A stretch of DNA of 64,000 nt from Alentia gelatinosa. Taxonomy: Eukaryota; Annelida; Polychaeta; Phyllodocida; Polynoidae. Made by a program: the position numbers and the translations under genes. The stretch lies in the NCBI GenBank assembly GCA_950022655.1, contig OX465583.1, positions 15,523,298 to 15,587,297 of the forward strand. The letters are read 5' to 3'. Below, piece after piece: positions 57,240 through 64,000 of the stretch. Positions within the stretch are counted from its first letter, which is position 1. The number at the start of each line of letters is the position of its first letter. The notes below the pieces were generated by a model, which was given only the letters and a program-made list of their open reading frames with translations, made no database searches and was not told the origin of the DNA.

Positions 57240-59225
57240 ACCGAGGAGAGGTCGTACAAAGGATCCTGGGGCCCGTTTAATATTCTAGAATCATACATGT
57301 AGACCCTTTTAGTGTACGCCATATAGACCCAGGGACGATGTGTGTCAACTTTATTCAACACTTATGGACAACCTTATGGAGGGATAAGACTCTCTTGGCA
57401 AACAAATTTAGATTTTATCTAATGATAATCCTTTTATGAGGTATAGAAAAGGGGCTTCATGCACGATCCTAGATTGTTAAACAGGCCACAGGGTGCTGTT
57501 CAATGATCCAGGATGTATTGTAGGGCTGGACGATAAGATCTAACCCAAGATGGAGGAGGTCTGGATGCACTTAGGACAATATCCAAGAGGGACAACCGTT
57601 ATATATATAACTATATAACCTCGTTTATATAAATATAAATTAAGCCAATGAAAATCAACCACTCAATTCACCTCGGACCTTACAGGTGTTTCACTACCCG
57701 CGTCATAGTTGTTTTCCAGGTAGTTATTGCGTAATAGATGCGGTAGCCGGGGTACCATGGTAACCAGGTTCCCCCAAACGGTCATTCCGCTCGCGGTTGT
57801 CTTACCTGTAACACGTATTTTAATCTTACTATTGTTATTTATTAGTTTTGTACATCTTGATGGTTAGGACTGGGGCTTGTCCCATTGTATTTACATGAAT
57901 AAACCTGTTATTTATTCAAATTTCCGCCAAACCTGTCTCTGTGTCAATTCATATCCTATATTATCCTAACTATTATCCTACATTGGCCTATTAATATTAT
58001 ACACTTATATAAACCGTGGTTCAAGTCTCCTCTTTAGTGTCTTTCAGGCTGATTTTGTCCTTGGGTTCCCTAAAACAAGACTAAGAACGAGGATTTCTCT
58101 GCCTATGGACTATAGGGCTACTATAACGTGATTGACGAACTCTCACCAAATAGGTCGGCTCTTGAGGTCTCCTTCGTTGGGCCTGTTCTCCCCAACGAGA
58201 GTTGAAAGTAAAACGGGCACCCAGGGATCTGCTAATCAAGCTCACAGTTCGAAAAAAACATTCGAAAAATGTCTACCAAGAGAAAAAGGTTTATCATTGT
58301 CATATGTATCCGTATACGTGACTCTTTATGCACCTCAACTATTAATGGATATTAGTAAATGTACATATTGTTTACAATCAGTTAGATAGCCATAGCTTCC
58401 TTGAACACAATGTTAAGTCACTGGAAATACAGAGCAGCATTTGCTGAGTCATCTAAATATTCGTACTCTAGATAATTTCTGTGCCTCATCCATTCTCGTG
58501 GTTACAACTCTCTCTCTCAAGGCAGCAGACGGACACCATGACAGTTAAATCTCACATTTCAAGAATCTACACTATTCATTTTCTGTCATTTGTCTCACTA
58601 AAACTAATAAAGAAAGTAATTACCATGGAAAGCGGGCTACGTTATACTTTAGATCCCCCCTGCCTACACTCACACTAATACACACGCACAGATTCACACA
58701 CACGCTGCGTTACAGGCTCGTCTGCCCGGCGTCACATGCCAAGCCTCCCTTGTCACGAAGCGTGTGATTGGTTCATCCCAACCTCGTGACATTCGACGCG
58801 TGCGCATTTGGTGGTTGAAACGCTACGTCAGCTTGAGCGCCGGGTACCGGCTGCGGCCGATGCTTTTACATGCTGGGTACAGCTGCAAAGCCCGTCGCCG
58901 GGACCCGGCGCGATTTCCACTGAAATGGAACTCGCAGACGACATTTATTTAAACTTGGCGCGAGAGACGCCAGCGACACCTAGCTGCCTGCAATAATGAA
59001 TACAAGCCGAGATAAGAGAAATCAATAGAAAGGAGACGGGAAAAGGCCGCTTTTATCATTCCGACGTAGACGGCGGCGGCGTCTAGATCGTGGTATACGA
59101 CCCGACTTCCGGCATACATCATGATAGCCACACTGGGGGCGTTGCGACTGGTGTCTTTACGAGGCGTCGCGAAACTTGTAAAAAGACAATAGATTAGACA
59201 GAGAAAATCCCACTATGGAACAAGT
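57240..59225. other. No gene; CpG-rich patch 58740-59150
   Basis: Mostly AT-rich. The patch has GACGCGTGCGCA, CGGGTACCGGCTGCGGCCG and CGACGTAGACGGCGGCGGCG and may be a promoter. A 62-codon frame at 58808-58996 (including MELADDIYLNLARE) matches no family I can name. Confidence 0.35.
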
Positions 59226-59229
59226 GCCT

Positions 59230-62200
59230 CATAATAGCCGCTGATCTCAGTTAGCATGTTAGACACGACCACCTTATAACGGCCACTGATCACAGTGCGC
59301 ATGTCAGACACCACCCACTTCAATGGCTGCTGATCACAGTGCGCATGTCAGACACATCCCACTTCAATGGCTGCTGATCACAGTGCGCATGTCAGACACA
59401 CCCACTTCAATGGCTGCTGATCACAGTACGCATGTCAGACACACCCACTTCAATGGCCACTGATCACAGTGCGCATGTCAGACACATCCACCTTCCAGAG
59501 GCCACTGATCACAGTGCGCATGTCAAACACATCCACCTTCCAACGGCCACTGATCACAGTGCGCATGTCAGACACATCCACCTTCCAACGGCCACTGATC
59601 ACAGTGCGCATGTCAAACACATCCACCTTCCAATGGACACTGATCACAGTCTGCATGACAGACAACTGCCTGTTGATGGCCACTGATCACAGTCTGCATG
59701 ACAGACAACTGCCTGTTGATGGCCACTGATCACAGTCTGCATGACAGACAACTGCCTGTTGATGGCCACTGATCACAGTCTGTATGTCAGACAACTGCCT
59801 GTTGATGGCCACTGATCACAGTCTGCATGACAGACAACTGCCTGTTGATGGCCACTGATCACAGTCTGCATGTCAGACAACTGCCTGTTGATGGCCACTG
59901 ATCACAGCCTGCATGTCAGACAACTCCTGTTGATGGCCACAAATCACAGTCTGTATGCCAGACAACTGCCTGCTGATGGCCACTGATCACAGTCTGCATG
60001 ACAGACAACTGCCTGTTGTATGGCCACTGATCACAGTCTGCATAACAGACAACTGCCTGTTGATGGCCACTGATCACAGTGAGCATGTCAAACACATCCA
60101 CCTTCCAATGGCCACTGATCACAGTCTGCATGACAGACAACCGCCTGTTGATGGCCACTGATCACAGTCTGCATGTCAGACAACTGCCTGTTGATGGCCA
60201 CTGATCACAGCCTGCATGACAGACAACTCCTGTTGATGGCCACAAATCACAGTCTGCATGACAGCCAACCGCCTGTTGATGGCCACTGATCACAATCTGC
60301 ATGGCAGAAAACTGCTTGATAGACAGACAACTGCCTGTTGATGGCCACTGATCACAGTCTGCATGACAGATAACTGCCTGTTGTTGGCCACTGATCACAG
60401 CCTGCATGCCAGACAACTGCCTGTTGATGGCCACTGATCACAGTCTGCATGACAGACAACTGCCTGTTGATGGCCACTGATCACAGTGAGCATGTCAAAC
60501 ACATCCACCTTCCAATGGCCACTGATCACAGTCTGCATGACAGACAACCGCCTGTTGATGGCCACTGATCACAGTCTGCATGTCAGACAACTGCCTGTTG
60601 ATGGCCACTGATCACAGCCTGCATGACAGACAACTCCTGTTGATGGCCACAAATCACAGTCTGCATGACAGACAACCGCCTGTTGATGGCCACTGATCAC
60701 AATCTGCATGGCAGAAAACTGCTTGATAGACAGACAACTGCCTGTTGATGGCCACTGATCACAGTCTGCATGACAGATAACTGCCTGTTGATGGCCACTG
60801 ATCACAGCCTGCATGCCAGACAACTGCCTGTTGATGGCCACTGATCACAGTCTGCATGACAGACAACTGCCTGTTGATGGCCACTGATCACAGTCTGCAT
60901 GACAGACAACTGCTTGATAGACAGACAACTGCCTGTTGATGGCCACTGATCACAGTCAGCATGACAGATAACTGCCTGTTGATGGCCACTGATCACAGTC
61001 TGCATGACAGACAACTGCCTGTTGATGGCCACTGATCACAGTCTGCATGACAGACAACTGCCTGTTGATGGCCACTGATCACAGTCTGCATGACAGACAA
61101 CTGCCTGTTGATGGCCACTGATCACAGTGAGCATGTCAAACACATCCACCTTCCAATGGCCACTGATCACAGTCTGCATGACAGACAACTGCCTGTTGAT
61201 GGCCACTGATCACAGTCTGCATGACAGACAACTGCCTGTTGATGGCCACTGATCACAGTCTGCATGACAGACAACTGCCTGTTGATGGCCACTGATCACA
61301 GTCTGCATGACAGACAACTGCCTGTTGATGGCCACTGATCACAGTGAGCATGTCAAACACATCCACCTTCCAATGGCCACTGATCACAGTCTGCATGACA
61401 GACAACCGCCTGTTGATGGCCACTGATCACAGTCTGCATGTCAGACAACTGCCTGTTGATGGCCACTGATCACAGCCTGCATGACAGACAACTCCTGTTG
61501 ATGGCCACAAATCACAGTCTGCATGACAGACAACCGCCTGTTGATGGCCACTGATCACAATCTGCATGGCAGAAAACTGCTTGATAGACAGACAACTGCC
61601 TGTTGATGGCCACTGATCACAGTCTGCATGACAGACAACTGCCTGTTGATGGCCACTGATCACAGTCTGCATGTCAGACAACTGCCTGTTGATGGCCACT
61701 GATCACAGTCTGCATGACAGACAACTCCTGTTGATGGCCACAAATCACAGTCTGTATGCCAGACAACTGCCTGTTGATGGCCACTGATCACAGTCTGCAT
61801 GACAGACAACTGCCTGTTGTATGGCCACTGATCACAGTCTGCATAACAGACAACTGCCTGTTGATGGCCACTGATCACAGTGAGCATGTCAAACACATCC
61901 ACCTTCCAATGGCCACTGATCACAGTCTGCATGACAGACAACCGCCTGTTGATGGCCACTGATCACAGTCTGCATGTCAGACAACTGCCTGTTGATGGCC
62001 ACTGATCACAGCCTGCATGACAGACAACTCCTGTTGATGGCCACAAATCACAGTCTGCATGACAGACAACCGCCTGTTGATGGCCACTGATCACAATCTG
62101 CATGGCAGAAAACTGCTTGATAGACAGACAACTGCCTGTTGATGGCCACTGATCACAGTCAGCATGACAGATAACTGCCTGTTGATGGCCACTGATCACA

Positions 62201-63510
62201 GCCTGCATGCCAGACAACTGCCTGTTGATGGCCACTGATCACTGTCTGCATGACAGACAACTGCCTGTTGATGGCCACTGATCACAGTCTGCATGACAGA
62301 CAACTGCTTGATAGACAGACAACTGCCTGTTGATGGCCACTGATCACAGTGAGCATGTCAAACACATCCACCTTCCAATGGCCACTGATCACAGTCTGCA
62401 TGACAGACAACTGCCTGTTGATGGCCACTGATCACAGTCTGCATGACAGACAACTGCCTGTTGATGGCCACTGATCACAGTCTGCATGACAGACAACTGC
62501 CTGTTGATGGCCACTGATCACAGTGAGCATGTCAAACACATCCACCTTCCAATGGCCACTGATCACAGTCTGCATGACAGACAACCGCCTGTTGATGGCC
62601 ACTGATCACAGTCAGCATGACAGATAACTGCCTGTTGATGGCCACTGATCACAGCCTGCATGCCAGACAACTGCCTGTTGATGGCCACTGATCACAGTCT
62701 GCATGACAGACAACTGCCTGTTGATGGCCACTGATCACAGTCTGCATGACAGACAACTGCTTGATAGACAGACAACTGCCTGTTGATGGCCACTGATCAC
62801 AGTGAGCATGTCAAACACATCCACCTTCCAATGGCCACTGATCACAGTCTGCATGACAGACAACTGCCTGTTGATGGCCACTGATCACAGTCTGCATGAC
62901 AGACAACTGCCTGTTGATGGCCACTGATCACAGTCTGCATGACAGACAACTGCCTGTTGATGGCCACTGATCACAGTGAGCATGTCAAACACATCCACCT
63001 TCCAATGGCCACTGATCACAGTCTGCATGACAGACAACCGCCTGTTGATGGCCACTGATCACAGTCTGCATGTCAGACAACTGCCTGTTGATGGCCACTG
63101 ATCACAGCCTGCATGACAGACAACTCCTGTTGATGGCCACAAATCACAGTCTGCATGACAGACAACCGCCTGTTGATGGCCACTGATCACAATCTGCATG
63201 GCAGAAAACTGCTTGATAGACAGACAACTGCCTGTTGATGGCCACTGATCACAGTCTGCATGACAGACAACTGCCTGTTGATGGCCACTGATCACAGTCT
63301 GCATGTCAGACAACTGCCTGTTGATGGCCACTGATCACAGCCTGCATGTCAGACAACTCCTGTTGATGGCCACAAATCACAGTCTGTATGCCAGACAACT
63401 GCTTGTTAATGGCTGCTGATCATAGTCTGCATGCCCAACAACTCCTGGTAATTGCCACTGATCGCAATGACCGCCTCATAGCGGCAACTGATCACAACCG
63501 GCTGTTATTG
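59230..63510 (+). repeat. 43-bp satellite array with higher-order structure
   Basis: About 4.2 kb of head-to-tail 43-bp units of the type GCCACTGATCACAGTCTGC, ATGACAGACAACTGCC, TGTTGATG. Variant units are interspersed: one with GAGCATGTCAAACACATCC and one with CTTGATAGACAGACAACTG. Blocks of variants recur at shifts of about 407, 536 and 1096 bases, i.e. higher-order repeats. The edges (59230-59460 and 63390-63510) are more diverged than the core. Long open frames on both strands are by-products of the repeat. Confidence 0.95.
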
Positions 63511-63511
63511 T

Positions 63512-64000
63512 CAGCTTATTGTAGTTTATCAAACACAATACAGCAGGAAAATTACAGTTTTCAGATGTTTACTTTCTGCGTATATATCTCTCCTCAGGTA
63601 TAAATAATTTTGTCAGACAACATGCTCTATAGGTCTCTCTGTTGGAAAATTTAAAGGTCCTCGAAAGCTGTGAGTATTTTGATATTTTTCAAACTTTTAC
63701 TATTTTTAAAAAGTATATTGTAGATACTTCTCATGACATATATACATATTGAGAAAAAAAGAAGTTTTTGTTGATTTTCGGAAGGAAAAATTCCTTATAG
63801 TTATATAAAAACCAAAGTTTGAATAAAAGATGCACAAAAGATGCACAAAAAATCTCACTTTTCCATGGATGAGGTACTTTTCAACATCATCAGCTTATTT
63901 CTGGTAATTTAGCAGGTTTTAAAAATCCCACCCATATATATGTTCACTATATATTCAACAAATATACGGCAATTGTCAGAAACATTAGCGCGACATGTAT
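63512..64000. other. No feature seen
   Basis: AT-rich DNA after the satellite; AAAGATGCACAAAA is duplicated at about 63828-63850. Confidence 0.5.

Noticed and set aside
59432..63331. Series of 60-99 codon open frames on both strands in the satellite
   Set aside because: They follow the 43-bp repeat and occur on both strands at once. The unit length is not a multiple of three, so frames change with every unit. There are no start or splice features.
59230..63510. CRISPR-like array
   Set aside because: Regular repeats, but there are no unique spacers, the units are contiguous, and the context is eukaryotic.

Overview
The window is AT-leaning, intron-age eukaryotic DNA with almost no protein-coding content outside transposable elements. 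There are no operons, ribosome binding sites or compact genes. Instead it holds long non-coding stretches, microsatellites (TA, GA, CA, poly-C/G), minisatellites, tRNA-like SINE traces, LINE 3' ends with poly(A), a tyrosine-recombinase (YR) retrotransposon and many short inverted-repeat elements. This points to a metazoan, most likely a marine invertebrate (mollusc, lancelet or echinoderm type). That assignment is inference from the repeat mix only; I did not recognise a host gene.

Layout. 1-5 kb: several two-hairpin elements, a TTAA-type MITE and a tRNA-like SINE trace. 5.5-6.3 kb: twin (TA)n tracts, then a CpG-rich block with a possible first exon. 7.5-10 kb: a fold-back repeat, a half-length MITE, a possible Penelope-like 3' end and another two-hairpin element. 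10-15 kb: G/C-rich tandem arrays, a retroposed 3' end and a tandem pair of short TIR elements. 16 kb: a LINE reverse-transcriptase C-terminus. 20-31 kb: further MITEs, minisatellites, a CRE-rich block and a second LINE remnant. 32 kb: a third LINE remnant.

34.6-38.9 kb holds the best-defined unit, a Ngaro-like YR retrotransposon. It has split direct repeats (A1 - ORFs - B1-A2-B2), a gag-like ORF with paired zinc motifs, a reverse transcriptase/RNase H ORF broken by an internal deletion and a stop, and an intact YR ORF. In this family the RT makes a cDNA that circularises through the split repeats, and the YR integrates the circle; here the RT step is broken.

40-55 kb: tandem arrays, two further two-hairpin elements, four TTAA-type MITEs, and an endonuclease-to-RT deletion derivative of an L1/Tx1-like LINE. 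55.7-57.2 kb: nested TIR elements of one family. 59.2-63.5 kb: a 43-bp satellite with higher-order structure.

The most unusual signals are two groups of non-autonomous elements. The first is a set of MITE families with different ends but a common terminal word (CCACC-N-AC-Y-ACGA), TTAA-like target sites and a perfect 18-22 bp central palindrome built on ACATGT. The second is a set of two-hairpin elements in which the first hairpin is found inverted relative to the tail between copies. Neither group encodes a protein here, so the enzymes that move them are not in view.
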